A stretch of DNA of 64,000 nucleotides from Clostridium sp. D53t1_180928_C8 (GCF_015667795.1 NZ_JADPEL010000010.1:12967-76966), one strand, 5' to 3'. Positions 52,277-63,426 are shown, counted from the first letter of the stretch. Notes: generated by a model from the letters alone, not told the origin. Numbers and translations are program-made.

Positions 52277-53647
52277 TTAAGCAATTATTTCTCTCTTTTT
52301 ATTTAGCTCATTCATTATTTTTTCTTGATATTCACCGTGTAACTTGTACCCCTTAGCATAAATAACAAATCCTAATATTGTTATTACTGAAGGTACTGCT
52401 ACCATAAGTACTCTCATACCAAATATAGTTCCTGCTGTTTGTGTTATATTCGGAACATAACCTACTATTGTTAATCCAACACCTATTAACCAACCCGAAA
52501 CTGCTGATGCTGTCTTAACTAACAAAGTTTGGAATGAAGCTATTATACTTTCATTTCTTGAACCAAATCTCACTTCACCGTAATCTATAACATCCGCAAG
52601 CATAACTGTTGTTGCACCTAAAGTAAATCCTGAACCTAATTTGACTATTATTCCTGATAAAGCTATTACAAACGCATTCCCTGGAATAAACATTCCACCT
52701 AATAGTAATATTATTAATCCTACCGCTGGTAGATAACATGCTAATCTAAACACACCTTTTTTAGTCATATTTTTAGATATTATTGGGAATAACATAAGCG
52801 CACCTATTTCAGCAAGCCCAGCAAATGCAGTAAATACTGGATACATATTTTCATTACCTACAACATACTTAAAGTAGTAAATTGCCATTCCACCTGATAA
52901 TTGAGCAACTAAGTTGTATGCAAGTACAACTCCTATAAATACCATAAGCTGATCATTTTCTTTTATAAGCTTAAATGCTTTCTTCAAACTTGTCTTTTCC
53001 ACTTTTTTATTTGAATCTGCTTTTTCACTGCTTCTATCCTTAACATTTACAACTGTTATAATAGAAGTCACTACAAAAATCACTGCTATCACTATAGCAA
53101 AAGTCCCATAACCTTTAGTTTGATCACCATTTCCTAATTTATTTACTATAGCAAGCCCAAAAGCTCCCATTATTAACCATGCACAACTTGCAAATATTCT
53201 CGGTATAACCGACATTTGATCTCTTTCTTCTTTAGTATTAGATAAAGAAGGCAACATTGACCAATAAGGTATATCCATTATTGTATAAGTCATTCCCCAT
53301 AATATATACATCACTGAATAATACGCATATAAAGAAGTGCCCTGTAACCCTTCGGGTCTTTTAAATAAAAATACTAATACTACTGCATTTACTACTGTTC
53401 CTATTAAAATCCAAGGTCTAAATTTTCCCCATTTTGTTCTTGTATTATCAACAATCATTCCCATAGCTGGATCATTAATTGCATCCCACAATCTAGCTAC
53501 TAAGAACAAACTTCCAACAAAAGCAGGAGCTAGTCCAACCAAATCAGTAAAGTAAATCATTAAGTAACTAGATACTATTGCATAACATAAATCCTTCCCT
53601 AATGCTCCAATCCCAAAAGAATATTTTTCTTTAAATGATAATCCCAT
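52277..53647 (-). CDS. GPH-family sodium/proton-sugar symporter (MelB-like)
   Basis: The 456-residue membrane protein has 12 hydrophobic segments. KYSFGIGALGKD at the start, ARLWDAINDPAMGMIVDNT with the cation/sugar-binding Asp pair, and TKWGKFRPWIL are glycoside-pentoside-hexuronide family hallmarks. It likely imports melibiose, raffinose-type sugars or lactose for the neighbouring galactosidases. GGAGGAAGAG lies before the ATG. Its promoter contains a palindrome AAAACGTTTT in the spacer and TTTACAGTAAA just upstream. Confidence 0.92.
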   Translation of the reverse strand: MGLSFKEKYSFGIGALGKDLCYAIVSSYLMIYFTDLVGLAPAFVGSLFLVARLWDAINDPAMGMIVDNTRTKWGKFRPWILIGTVVNAVVLVFLFKRPEGLQGTSLYAYYSVMYILWGMTYTIMDIPYWSMLPSLSNTKEERDQMSVIPRIFASCAWLIMGAFGLAIVNKLGNGDQTKGYGTFAIVIAVIFVVTSIITVVNVKDRSSEKADSNKKVEKTSLKKAFKLIKENDQLMVFIGVVLAYNLVAQLSGGMAIYYFKYVVGNENMYPVFTAFAGLAEIGALMLFPIISKNMTKKGVFRLACYLPAVGLIILLLGGMFIPGNAFVIALSGIIVKLGSGFTLGATTVMLADVIDYGEVRFGSRNESIIASFQTLLVKTASAVSGWLIGVGLTIVGYVPNITQTAGTIFGMRVLMVAVPSVITILGFVIYAKGYKLHGEYQEKIMNELNKKREIIA

Positions 53648-53715
53648 AATTCTCTTCCTCCATTATAGTATTTAATTTTCAACACCTTGTAATTGTTTTC
53701 ACATCTTATGTTTAT

Positions 53716-53744
53716 ATATTAACATATCAGAAAACGTTTTACAA
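53716..53744 (-). promoter_or_regulatory. Symporter promoter with cre-like operator in the spacer
   Basis: On the minus strand TTGTAA (53739-53744), 17 bases, TAATAT (53716-53721). AAAACGTTTT (53731-53740) occupies the spacer. Its central CG fits LacI-family operators, either the local regulator or CcpA. Confidence 0.6.
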
Positions 53745-53749
53745 GTATT

Positions 53750-53760
53750 TTTACAGTAAA
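53750..53760. promoter_or_regulatory. Candidate operator TTTACAGTAAA (symporter)
   Basis: An 11-bp perfect palindrome 5 bases upstream of the symporter -35 box. Confidence 0.45.
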
Positions 53761-53863
53761 ATTTTGTTTTTATTTTACTAATTTTAATGATTTTTTTACT
53801 ATTTATTATACAACTCAATACTAGACCATATATTTTTATTTAATTAACTTCAAAGCAAAAATA

Positions 53864-53919
53864 ATAGATTATTAATCTCTAAAGAACTGTTACATTCTAA
53901 CCAGAAACTAATAATCTAT
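53864..53919 (-). terminator. Terminator after the GH36 gene
   Basis: ATAGATTATTA and TAATAATCTAT pair over about 11 bp around a long loop; on the minus strand TTATTTTTGC follows. Confidence 0.65.
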
Positions 53920-53929
53920 ATTATTTTCA

Positions 53930-55996
53930 CTAAATTCTATTAACCTTTATAATATCACTAGAATAATCTCCACTTAACTTTATATCCAATCCTCTATTCA
54001 TTAGATAGCTTCCACTTTTAACTATTTCTTCATCGTTATTTTTTATTAAGTATTTAGAGTCATTTTCTAGCCCCCTAAATCTAACAGTTGTCCCTCTATG
54101 ACCAATTAAACTTTGAGGTAAGAATACAAATAATAAACTTTCACCACCCTTATTATATTGATAAATACTATAATTATTTTTTGACGTATTTTCTATTCTA
54201 TAGAAGTCTCCTTCTTGAACAATATGTCTTATTTCCTTGTATTCTTTTACTAACTCTTGAGATAATTTTACTTCCTCTTCGTTAAATTTTAATATATTGC
54301 AACCAATTCCTAATGTCCCCATCATAGCACTATGATATCTAAACTTTAATGGTATAACCCTTCCTGATAAGAAGTTTGGACAATCTGTAACCCAAGCTCT
54401 CATAGCCTTAATTGGATATATATAGGAATAACTTTCTTGAACAACCAATCTATCATAAGCATCAGTATTATCACTTGTCCAGAAATCATCGAATATACCT
54501 AAAATACCATAATCAATTCTTCCACCACCTGATGCACATGCTTCAAATAACACATTTGAATGTTTAACTTTTAACCATTCTACAATATCATAAACCGCTT
54601 CTATATGCTTATACCAAATATCTTTTTCTAGATTACTTTGAGATATGGGTCTATTAGCATCCCACTTAATATAATCAATATCATAAGTAGATAGAAGTTC
54701 ATCTAACATATTGTAAATATATTCTTTCACTTCACTTTTAGTTAAATCTAATACATATTGACCTCTAGATGTATCACTTTTCCTATTTTCAAAATGATAT
54801 ATCCACTCTGGATGCTCCTTATATAATCGAGATAACGGATTTACCATTTCTGGTTCAACCCAAATCCCAAACATCATATCCATACCTTTTACTTCTTTAA
54901 TTAATGGATCTAACCCCTCTGGAAATTTTTCTTTATTTACATACCAGTCTCCTAATCCATTATCTATTCCATGTCTTTCTCCAAACCACCCATCATCAAC
55001 TACAAATAACTCTGCACCTATTTCTTTAGCTTTTTTTGCAAGATTTATCTGTTCATCACAATCAACCTTAAACTCAGTTGCTTCCCACGAGTTATATAAC
55101 ACCGGTCTTAGCCCATCTCTTAATATACTATTTTTTGCAAAATTATGAAGATTATGAGTCATAACTTCAAAACCACAATTACTATATCCTGCTATAATTC
55201 CCGGCGAAACAAATTCTTCTCCTGGCTCAAGCTTCATTAAGAAATCATGCGAGTTTATTCCCATTTGAACTAAAGTTTCTCCATACTGAGTTTGTTCAAT
55301 CACTCCGCTAAAATTACCACTTAATTTTAACGCTCCAAAAAATACTTCTCCTGTAGTTTCAGTTGCATTTTTATCTAATATAAAATATGGATTATGATTA
55401 TGACTTGATATACCCCTTCTATTTTCTATAATTATTTTTCCATAGTTAACTTTTTGAACAAACCTTTGTTGTTCTGCTCCCCAGTGCCCATGAACATTAG
55501 AGAAATTTAAATCTTCATATGGAATATGGAACTGTCCACTATGTATCTTTTCAATTTCAATAATATCTTTAGAGTTATTTTTAACTCTTACATATCTTTC
55601 CATTAAGTCATACTCATCATAAACCTTATAATGTAAATTAATCTCAAAGTCATAATAATCATCCATCAATTTTATTACTAACTCATTACCATTAATTTCA
55701 TATTCATGATATTTGTAAACTAACTCTCTACTTCTATCAGCAAAGGTTGCCTTTAAACAATGCTCTTTATATCGCAAACCACCGTATACAGGATACTCCT
55801 CTTTTGTAATTTCATATACTGGATCATTTGTTGATACTTCAACTAATATAGGTATATCAAACTCTTCAATATTTTGAATTTTCTTCCCCCAATATAATTG
55901 CCTCAATAAACCTTCATTATCTACTCCAAATACATAAGAAACACTTTTACTTTGAATATTAAATATTTTTTCTGATTTATCAACTATAATTCCCAT
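53930..55996 (-). CDS. GH36 alpha-galactosidase
   Basis: The 688-residue intracellular enzyme has an N-terminal beta-supersandwich (1-290), a TIM barrel (about 295-610) and a C-terminal beta domain. The nucleophile is Asp446 in DYIKWDANR and the acid/base is probably Asp509 in WTSDNTD; FVVDDGWFG and CASGGGRIDYG are GH36 motifs. It removes alpha-1,6-galactose from melibiose/raffinose-type sugars or glycans. AAGGAG precedes the ATG by 11 bases. Two palindromes flank its promoter. Confidence 0.94.
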   Translation of the reverse strand: MGIIVDKSEKIFNIQSKSVSYVFGVDNEGLLRQLYWGKKIQNIEEFDIPILVEVSTNDPVYEITKEEYPVYGGLRYKEHCLKATFADRSRELVYKYHEYEINGNELVIKLMDDYYDFEINLHYKVYDEYDLMERYVRVKNNSKDIIEIEKIHSGQFHIPYEDLNFSNVHGHWGAEQQRFVQKVNYGKIIIENRRGISSHNHNPYFILDKNATETTGEVFFGALKLSGNFSGVIEQTQYGETLVQMGINSHDFLMKLEPGEEFVSPGIIAGYSNCGFEVMTHNLHNFAKNSILRDGLRPVLYNSWEATEFKVDCDEQINLAKKAKEIGAELFVVDDGWFGERHGIDNGLGDWYVNKEKFPEGLDPLIKEVKGMDMMFGIWVEPEMVNPLSRLYKEHPEWIYHFENRKSDTSRGQYVLDLTKSEVKEYIYNMLDELLSTYDIDYIKWDANRPISQSNLEKDIWYKHIEAVYDIVEWLKVKHSNVLFEACASGGGRIDYGILGIFDDFWTSDNTDAYDRLVVQESYSYIYPIKAMRAWVTDCPNFLSGRVIPLKFRYHSAMMGTLGIGCNILKFNEEEVKLSQELVKEYKEIRHIVQEGDFYRIENTSKNNYSIYQYNKGGESLLFVFLPQSLIGHRGTTVRFRGLENDSKYLIKNNDEEIVKSGSYLMNRGLDIKLSGDYSSDIIKVNRI

Positions 55997-56030
55997 AAAT
56001 TCAACTACTCCTTTTACTCCAAACTTTAGA

Positions 56031-56040
56031 TAACGTTTTC
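56031..56040. promoter_or_regulatory. cre-like operator of the GH36 gene
   Basis: The minus strand reads AGAAAACGTTATCT, which fits the CcpA cre consensus TGNAANCGNTNNCA except at the two end bases. It lies just after the predicted transcription start. The local LacI regulator is the alternative ligand. Confidence 0.5.
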
Positions 56041-56048
56041 TTAATGTT

Positions 56049-56077
56049 ATTATATATATTCACAGTAAAATTTTCAA
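56049..56077 (-). promoter_or_regulatory. Promoter of the GH36 gene with TTTACWGTAAA-like site
   Basis: On the minus strand TTGAAA (56072-56077), 17 bases, TATAAT (56049-56054). A palindrome TTCACAGTAAA (56059-56069, one mismatch) occupies the spacer. Confidence 0.6.
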
Positions 56078-56093
56078 TATTTTTAGTAAAATT

Positions 56094-57062
56094 TTATTTT
56101 AAAAATTCTTTTATTATTTTTAGATACTCTATTAGTATTTCATCATTTTCTCCAAATATCTCATGTTTTGCATTATCAAATCTTACTTTACTGCATTTTT
56201 TAGCTCTTTCACAAAATTTATTTTGACCTCTATCTTTTACAAAAGTATCTCTTCCCGCTTGAAAAAGCAATATAGGTATATCTATTTTTTCAACATTTTT
56301 CTTTCTAACTATTTTATCACTGGCTTTTAATGATTCAAAAACCCACTTAAACGATCCTCCAGATCTCTGAAGCTCTTCATTACTTCTTAATTCAGATAAA
56401 TGATTTTCATATCTATATTTATTATTAGTTCCAGAGTTCTCTAAATCATATTTACCATCAAAAGGTCCTTGTCCAAATAAATAATCTTCACCTTTCCCAA
56501 CTGCTATATATAAACTACTTATTATATAAGACATCCACTTCGGAAAATTTCCAGTTTTTATTTCCATCATAGGTGCACTTAAAATAGCTTTTTTAAAATA
56601 CCCACTATATTCTTCTAAAAACATTGTTCCTACAGCTCCACCCATAGAATGAGCATATAAATATAAGTCAACACCATTCTCAACTACTATTTTATCTAGA
56701 AACATCTTTAAATCTTCCACATAATATTTAAATTTCTCTACACTAACTTGACTTTTATCATTTTTACTTAAAAAACCTGATCTCCCATGCCCTCTATGTT
56801 CAATTGCATATACCGAATATCCCATTTCTATAAAATAATAAATCATTTCTGTAAATTTCTCTATACACTCTGAAAATCCATGTGATATTACTATTCTCCC
56901 TTTTTCATTGTCTATACTATATTTTTCATAATATATATTTTTATTATTTTTTCCTACAAAATATCCTACTTCCTTTATTTTTCTTAATTTACCCCTTGTA
57001 TCCTTTACTATTTCTTTATCATAGCCATAATTACAAATAAACTTATTACTCTTCTCATACAT
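56094..57062 (-). CDS. Alpha/beta hydrolase (monoacylglycerol lipase/lysophospholipase-like)
   Basis: The 322-residue alpha/beta hydrolase has the oxyanion region VISHGFSECIEKF, EHRGHGRSG, nucleophile Ser in YAHSMGGAVG, Asp in FQAGRDTFV and His in NAKHEIFGE. The arrangement fits PldB/monoglyceride lipases. There is no signal peptide. AGGAG precedes the ATG. No terminator separates it from the GH36 gene. The TTTACTGTAAA palindrome upstream suggests it belongs to the galactoside regulon, perhaps as a de-esterase for sugars (inference). Confidence 0.85.
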   Translation of the reverse strand: MYEKSNKFICNYGYDKEIVKDTRGKLRKIKEVGYFVGKNNKNIYYEKYSIDNEKGRIVISHGFSECIEKFTEMIYYFIEMGYSVYAIEHRGHGRSGFLSKNDKSQVSVEKFKYYVEDLKMFLDKIVVENGVDLYLYAHSMGGAVGTMFLEEYSGYFKKAILSAPMMEIKTGNFPKWMSYIISSLYIAVGKGEDYLFGQGPFDGKYDLENSGTNNKYRYENHLSELRSNEELQRSGGSFKWVFESLKASDKIVRKKNVEKIDIPILLFQAGRDTFVKDRGQNKFCERAKKCSKVRFDNAKHEIFGENDEILIEYLKIIKEFLK

Positions 57063-57124
57063 TTTCCTTTTCTCCTATTCTTATATATATATATATATTA
57101 TCTCATTTATGTTTTACTTACAAT

Positions 57125-57135
57125 TTTACTGTAAA
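57125..57135. promoter_or_regulatory. Candidate operator TTTACTGTAAA (hydrolase)
   Basis: A perfect 11-bp palindrome 62 bases upstream of the hydrolase start, identical to the GH42 site. It adjoins the T-tract of the preceding terminator. Confidence 0.45.
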
Positions 57136-57145
57136 AAAATAAAAA

Positions 57146-57186
57146 AATAAGAAAGCACCTTAATTTCTTAAAAACACTTTCTTATT
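57146..57186 (-). terminator. Terminator after the LacI gene
   Basis: AATAAGAAAG (57146-57155) pairs with CTTTCTTATT (57177-57186); on the minus strand a long T-run follows. Confidence 0.75.
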
Positions 57187-57198
57187 CATAGTTTTATA

Positions 57199-58221
<1,023 letters not shown>

Positions 58222-58469
58222 TCACCTCAATGTCCTTTTAACTTTACGCATTTTATTACTATTATAATATAAATTACTTTAACTTTATAGTATTATGTTA
58301 ATTAAAAATGGAATACATCAAAATTCTATTTTCACAATTGAATAAATCTACTAACCACTGTTAGAATGAAATATAAAATATTACTTTTCGATATCATAGC
58401 ATCTAAGCTGTAGTTAGCAATTTATTAATTATTTAAATTTATAGTTTTGATACATCCCATTTTTATAAT

Positions 58470-59753
58470 TTATTCATTTATAATTTCCATATATACCCTT
58501 GCATTATCTGAATTAACTCTTATCTTAAACCAACTTTGAATATTATTTATATTTTTATTTAAATCAATATTATCACTATATATTATAAGTACATCTATAT
58601 TATTGTCATTTTCTCCATCAACATACCCAAAATACATTTCCTTTATATCTGGATATATTGCTCTTAGCTCATTAAATATCTCATTTTTATCAATTTCACT
58701 TACTACCGTACTATTACTTTCATTATTCTGTTTATTTACAATACTATTTTGTTTATTTTTTAAACTTTCCATATATTGTTCTAGATTTGTTAAATCAATA
58801 CCTTCTTGCTTTATTATTAACTTTTTATTCTTTAAGCCGTAATTGCCTATATCATTATTCAACACTTTTAATTTTTCACTTGTAATAACATCCCCAACAG
58901 TAACTAGTGTTATAGTATTATCTTTATAATCTATATTTTTACTAAGTATATATTGATTTTTTAGTTCATTAACTATAAAATCATTTAACTCCTTTTCATA
59001 TATACTCTTTCTAATCATCCAAACAGCAGAAATTACACTTGGTATCATAATTATTATTGAAGCAATAATTATGATTTTTTTTATATTTTTTTGCTTTTCA
59101 AAATCTACAAAGTTTTTTGAAGGAATTTTCAATGCCTTTGTAACAATAAATGTAGATATCGCTATAAAAAAACCATTAATAAAAAACAAATAAAATGCTC
59201 CTAAGAACATATTAACTTGTCTTGTTGCAATGCCATATCCAGCAGTACATAAAGGTGGCATAAGTGCAGTAGCTATAGCAACACCTGGTATTACGTTACT
59301 TGACTTATTACGTGTTAATCCTATCATTCCTGCAATTCCACCAACAAAGGCAATTATTACATCCCATATAGTTGGACTCGTTCTTGCTAGAATTTCACTA
59401 CCCGCTGTAGTTATTGGTGTTATACTAAAATATATGGTAGAAGTTACTACACTTATAAGAATAGAGATAACTAAAACTTTAAAAGATTTTTCTAAAAGCT
59501 TTAAATTATAAGTTCCAACACCATATCCAATTCCAATTATAGATCCCATTAATGGTGATATTAGCATAGCTCCTATAATAACTGCCACTGAATTCATATT
59601 TAGTCCTATTGATGCAATAATTATTGCACACATCAATATTATAAAGTTAGAACCATACATGTTCATTCCATCCACTATATTGTCATATATCTCTTCATTA
59701 GTAGCTTGATTCCTTGTAAATTGATATCTAAATGTATCCATATTAAATTTCAT
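58470..59753 (-). CDS. DUF389 membrane protein
   Basis: The 427-residue protein has six or seven membrane segments in the first 245 residues, including SVAVIIGAMLISPLMGSIIG and NVIPGVAIATALMPPLCTAG, the DUF389 hallmarks. A ~180-residue C-terminal soluble part contains an Asn/Gln-rich linker. The family is widespread and its function unknown; transport is plausible. GGGAGA lies before the ATG. It is downstream of the propeller sensor kinase on the same strand, 109 bp away. Confidence 0.85.
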   Translation of the reverse strand: MKFNMDTFRYQFTRNQATNEEIYDNIVDGMNMYGSNFIILMCAIIIASIGLNMNSVAVIIGAMLISPLMGSIIGIGYGVGTYNLKLLEKSFKVLVISILISVVTSTIYFSITPITTAGSEILARTSPTIWDVIIAFVGGIAGMIGLTRNKSSNVIPGVAIATALMPPLCTAGYGIATRQVNMFLGAFYLFFINGFFIAISTFIVTKALKIPSKNFVDFEKQKNIKKIIIIASIIIMIPSVISAVWMIRKSIYEKELNDFIVNELKNQYILSKNIDYKDNTITLVTVGDVITSEKLKVLNNDIGNYGLKNKKLIIKQEGIDLTNLEQYMESLKNKQNSIVNKQNNESNSTVVSEIDKNEIFNELRAIYPDIKEMYFGYVDGENDNNIDVLIIYSDNIDLNKNINNIQSWFKIRVNSDNARVYMEIINE

Positions 59754-59862
59754 AATATATTTCTCCCATATTATAAATATCTTTTAATATTAATATTTAC
59801 AATATAGGTTAATTATATTTAAATAAGATTTTTATATGAATTATCAAAACTCAAAACAATTA

Positions 59863-62800
59863 CTATATTATTATTTTATCTGGAATTCCTATCGTAAACC
59901 TACTACCTTTATTTGGTTCACTTTCAAGTTTAACATACCCATCATGTAACTTTGCAATATACTTAACAAGTGTGAGACCGATTCCACTACTACTTACCTT
60001 TGTAGCACCACTACCTTCAACTTGTGAAAATCTATCAAATATAAATTCTTGATCTTCTTTTGATATTCCTATACCTGTATCTTCTATGCTAACTTCAATA
60101 TAACTATCAACTTCCTTAATATATACTCTAATCTCTCCACCTTCTGGAGTAAACTTAACTGCATTACCTAATAGATTAATTATACATCTCTCTATTTCAT
60201 TTTCATCGCAATAAATTATCTTTTCTTCCATATCAGGATCTACTATAAGGGATAACCCCTTTTCCTCAATAAATTTGCTCATATTAAGGGCTGCTTCCTC
60301 AACTATATATACTATATCATTATCTTTTCTAGTAATTTTATAATGTCCTGTTTCTATTTTAGAACTATCTATTATATCATTTATTATTTTTAGCAGATTA
60401 TTACAACTCTTAGTTATAATATTCATATATTTAACTGCTTTATCCTTAGTCATAGAATCCTCCTTATTAAGAGAATTTATTAACTGTACTGTTGATGATA
60501 TAACATTTATAGGTGTTCTAAGCTCATGAGATAAGTTTACAAAATAATTATTTTTAAATTTTTCTTTATTTATTATTTCTTCACTTAGTTTTTTATTTTC
60601 CTCTAACTGTTTATTAAGTTTCACAGTTTTTTGATTCACTAATTTTCGTAATATCTTAACATAATTTGCTATATAAATAATTAATATTAACGCGGTAGTC
60701 ATATATATAATATAAGCAATTGGAGTTCGCCAAATAGGATTCTTAACTTTCAAATTCAAGGTTGTTTCTTTTGTTAAATCACCATGTCCATCTCTAGCCC
60801 TTAATTTCAATATATACTTTCCAGGTTCTAACAATTTAATATCTAGGTGGCTCATAGAGTCTAGATATATCCATTCAGTATCAATTCCTTCAATCATATA
60901 TTCATAAGTTGTATTATTTAAATTTTCATAATTAGGCAAGAAAAATTCTATATATAAATCTTTATTGTTATAATCTAAAATAAGTTCTTCCCCATCATAA
61001 ACTACCTTATTTTTACCTACAGAAATATCACCAATTACAACTTTATCTATATTCATTTTAGCATCAATTATATTGTCTGGATTAAAATAAGTAATTCCAT
61101 TTGTACTACCAAATATCATATTTCCATCATCAAACTTTATACTTGAATTTAAACAAAATTGATACCCAATTATTCCATCCATATTTGTAAAATTAATTAT
61201 ATCTTGATCTTTTATATTAAACTTATTTAACCCTCTGTTTGTACTTATCCACAAATTATCATTTTCATCAATTAAGATCGAGTTTATAAAATTATTTGTT
61301 AATCCATCTTCCTTAGTATAAAAAGTAAAACTATCATTTTTTATATTCAACTTACCTAATCCTACATTAGTTCCTATCCATAAATCACCAAATGAATCAA
61401 AAACCATACAATTTATATAACTGATCATTACTGAATTTTTATAAGAATCACAATTAAAATATTTCTCAATAACACCATTTTCTTTATGATACTTTATTAC
61501 TCCAGTATTTACCCCTCCTAACCAAATAACATTCGAATCATTATTATCAGCTAATATATACGTTATGGTAGTAGGATTAATATTATACTTTATTAATTTT
61601 TCATTATTAATGGTTAATTTATTTTCAGCTATATTGTATGTATAAAATCCTTCATTTGATGCTAGCCAAAGATTTTCTCCATCATTATATGAATATTTAA
61701 GTTCACAGGGATATTCATTCGCCATAAAATATTCTGCTAATTCGTGTTCCCTTATATTTATAAAAATTATGTCTCTATTAGTAATCAACCCCATATATTT
61801 ATCATTTATCTTAAATAAATTTTTTATATACCTATTTTTCAAACTTAAATTATCATTTTCATATATTTTACTTATTAATTTACCACTTTTTATATCATAT
61901 ACATATATACCATTAAACTTAGTTGCTATCCATACTTCTTTATCATTTTGTAATATACTTATTACAGTACTATCATTTAATTCTCCATCCTCATCAATCA
62001 TTCCACTAATAGAACTAAACTGTTTATTTAAATTTAAAATACTTATACCTTTTTCAGTTCCAATCCAAATAGTGCCATTAGAATCTTCATAAAAACATGT
62101 TACATAATTACTTATTAGTGAATTACTATTATTACTATCTTTCTTTATAAGTTCAACTTTATTACTATTCACAGAATATTTTACAATACCTTGATCATTA
62201 GATATCCACATATCACCATTACTATCCCCTAAAATACATTGAGCATTATTAACCTTTATACTTTCTAAATTATCAACAACGCTATATAATTCTCCGGTAT
62301 ATAAATTATATTTTTTTATTTTATCATCATTTATTACCTTTAAAGTTTCTTTCTCATCTTCTCTTGAGTTAAACAATACAATTTCTTCCTTAGTTAGCAC
62401 CCATATATTACCATTTATATCTTTTTCAATATCATAAATATATAGCTTTTCATCCAAAAGATTAGCTGAATTATAAATTACATTTGAGTTAGAATCAATT
62501 ATGTTTATTCCATCTGCTGTCCCTACACATAAAACTCCCTCACTTTCTCCCTCCTCTAAATGTGTTATATATGAGTTAGTTAATAAATTATTCTCATCTT
62601 CTGAATTATATATACTTTCAATTCTTGAATCCTTAATATTTAATTTCATTAATCCATTTTCAGTACCAACCCACATAATATTATTATCAGTACTGCTACT
62701 TAATAATGCTGTAATTCTTACCTCACCTAAATTTGTTCCATCTTTATCTATATCCTTAACTCTTATTATATTATCAGTATCTCTAATTAAAACATCTAAC

Positions 62801-63132
62801 CCATTATCAGTCCCTATCCATATATTCCCATTAATATCCTCTTCTATTGCATTTATATATGTTGAACTTAATGACTTTTTCTCATCTCTATTACAATTAT
62901 ATATTTTTATTCTTTCTCCATCGAATCTATTAAGTCCATCCTTTGTTCCTATCCATATATATCCCTTACTATCTTGAAATATTGATGTAACATGTTCATT
63001 TGAAAGTCCATCATCAATAGATAACTTATCAAACATATCTCTTTCTAACATCTCTCCTGAAACTTCAATAGGCATTAAAATACTTCTTATAATGCATACT
63101 ATCAATAAACCTATTACTACTCTAACTTTCAT
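59863..63132 (-). CDS. Two-component propeller sensor histidine kinase
   Basis: The 1089-residue protein has a signal peptide or anchor (about 5-22), an extracellular region with many Reg_prop propeller repeats (DSKGYIWIGTKDGLNRFD and variants, about 30-700), a Y_Y_Y domain (about 700-795), a membrane segment (803-825), a coiled linker, HisKA with phospho-acceptor His869 (SHELRTP), and HATPase with Asn990 (GNAVKFTPEGG). This is the sensor half of Bacteroides hybrid two-component systems but lacks receiver and AraC output. It likely senses an extracellular glycan or similar ligand. No response regulator is adjacent. Confidence 0.92.
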   Translation of the reverse strand: MKVRVVIGLLIVCIIRSILMPIEVSGEMLERDMFDKLSIDDGLSNEHVTSIFQDSKGYIWIGTKDGLNRFDGERIKIYNCNRDEKKSLSSTYINAIEEDINGNIWIGTDNGLDVLIRDTDNIIRVKDIDKDGTNLGEVRITALLSSSTDNNIMWVGTENGLMKLNIKDSRIESIYNSEDENNLLTNSYITHLEEGESEGVLCVGTADGINIIDSNSNVIYNSANLLDEKLYIYDIEKDINGNIWVLTKEEIVLFNSREDEKETLKVINDDKIKKYNLYTGELYSVVDNLESIKVNNAQCILGDSNGDMWISNDQGIVKYSVNSNKVELIKKDSNNSNSLISNYVTCFYEDSNGTIWIGTEKGISILNLNKQFSSISGMIDEDGELNDSTVISILQNDKEVWIATKFNGIYVYDIKSGKLISKIYENDNLSLKNRYIKNLFKINDKYMGLITNRDIIFINIREHELAEYFMANEYPCELKYSYNDGENLWLASNEGFYTYNIAENKLTINNEKLIKYNINPTTITYILADNNDSNVIWLGGVNTGVIKYHKENGVIEKYFNCDSYKNSVMISYINCMVFDSFGDLWIGTNVGLGKLNIKNDSFTFYTKEDGLTNNFINSILIDENDNLWISTNRGLNKFNIKDQDIINFTNMDGIIGYQFCLNSSIKFDDGNMIFGSTNGITYFNPDNIIDAKMNIDKVVIGDISVGKNKVVYDGEELILDYNNKDLYIEFFLPNYENLNNTTYEYMIEGIDTEWIYLDSMSHLDIKLLEPGKYILKLRARDGHGDLTKETTLNLKVKNPIWRTPIAYIIYMTTALILIIYIANYVKILRKLVNQKTVKLNKQLEENKKLSEEIINKEKFKNNYFVNLSHELRTPINVISSTVQLINSLNKEDSMTKDKAVKYMNIITKSCNNLLKIINDIIDSSKIETGHYKITRKDNDIVYIVEEAALNMSKFIEEKGLSLIVDPDMEEKIIYCDENEIERCIINLLGNAVKFTPEGGEIRVYIKEVDSYIEVSIEDTGIGISKEDQEFIFDRFSQVEGSGATKVSSSGIGLTLVKYIAKLHDGYVKLESEPNKGSRFTIGIPDKIII

Positions 63133-63330
63133 CTATTTAGTCCCCCATTCCTTAAAACCACCACTTAAAACTTTATTGTTATTGTAATATTTTCTATATT
63201 TAATGATATAAAAACATACCAGTAAAACTTTTATTATTTTTTACTATATATATATTACTAAATTTATACTAAATTTCAATATTTTTTACCAATTTTGTTT
63301 ATTATTTAATATTATTTTTAAATAATAAAC

Positions 63331-63386
63331 AAAAATACGTTGAACTAATATTAAGTTGTACAACCTATAATTCAACGTATTTTTTT
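63331..63386. terminator. Terminator after the MATE gene
   Basis: AAAAATACGTTGAA (63331-63344) pairs with TTCAACGTATTTTT (63371-63384) with an inner GTTGTACAAC palindrome. It stands just after the MATE stop on the minus strand. Confidence 0.8.
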
Positions 63387-63426
63387 ATAATTATTTAATT
63401 TTTAAAATTTTATTTTTAATATTAAA

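Noticed and set aside
57083-57100. TA dinucleotide run as a functional repeat
   Set aside because: It is a short simple repeat in an AT-rich intergenic region with no further structure.
62501-62977. 158-codon plus-strand frame opposite the propeller sensor kinase
   Set aside because: It is the antisense of the repeated propeller coding sequence; the repeats keep the frame open.
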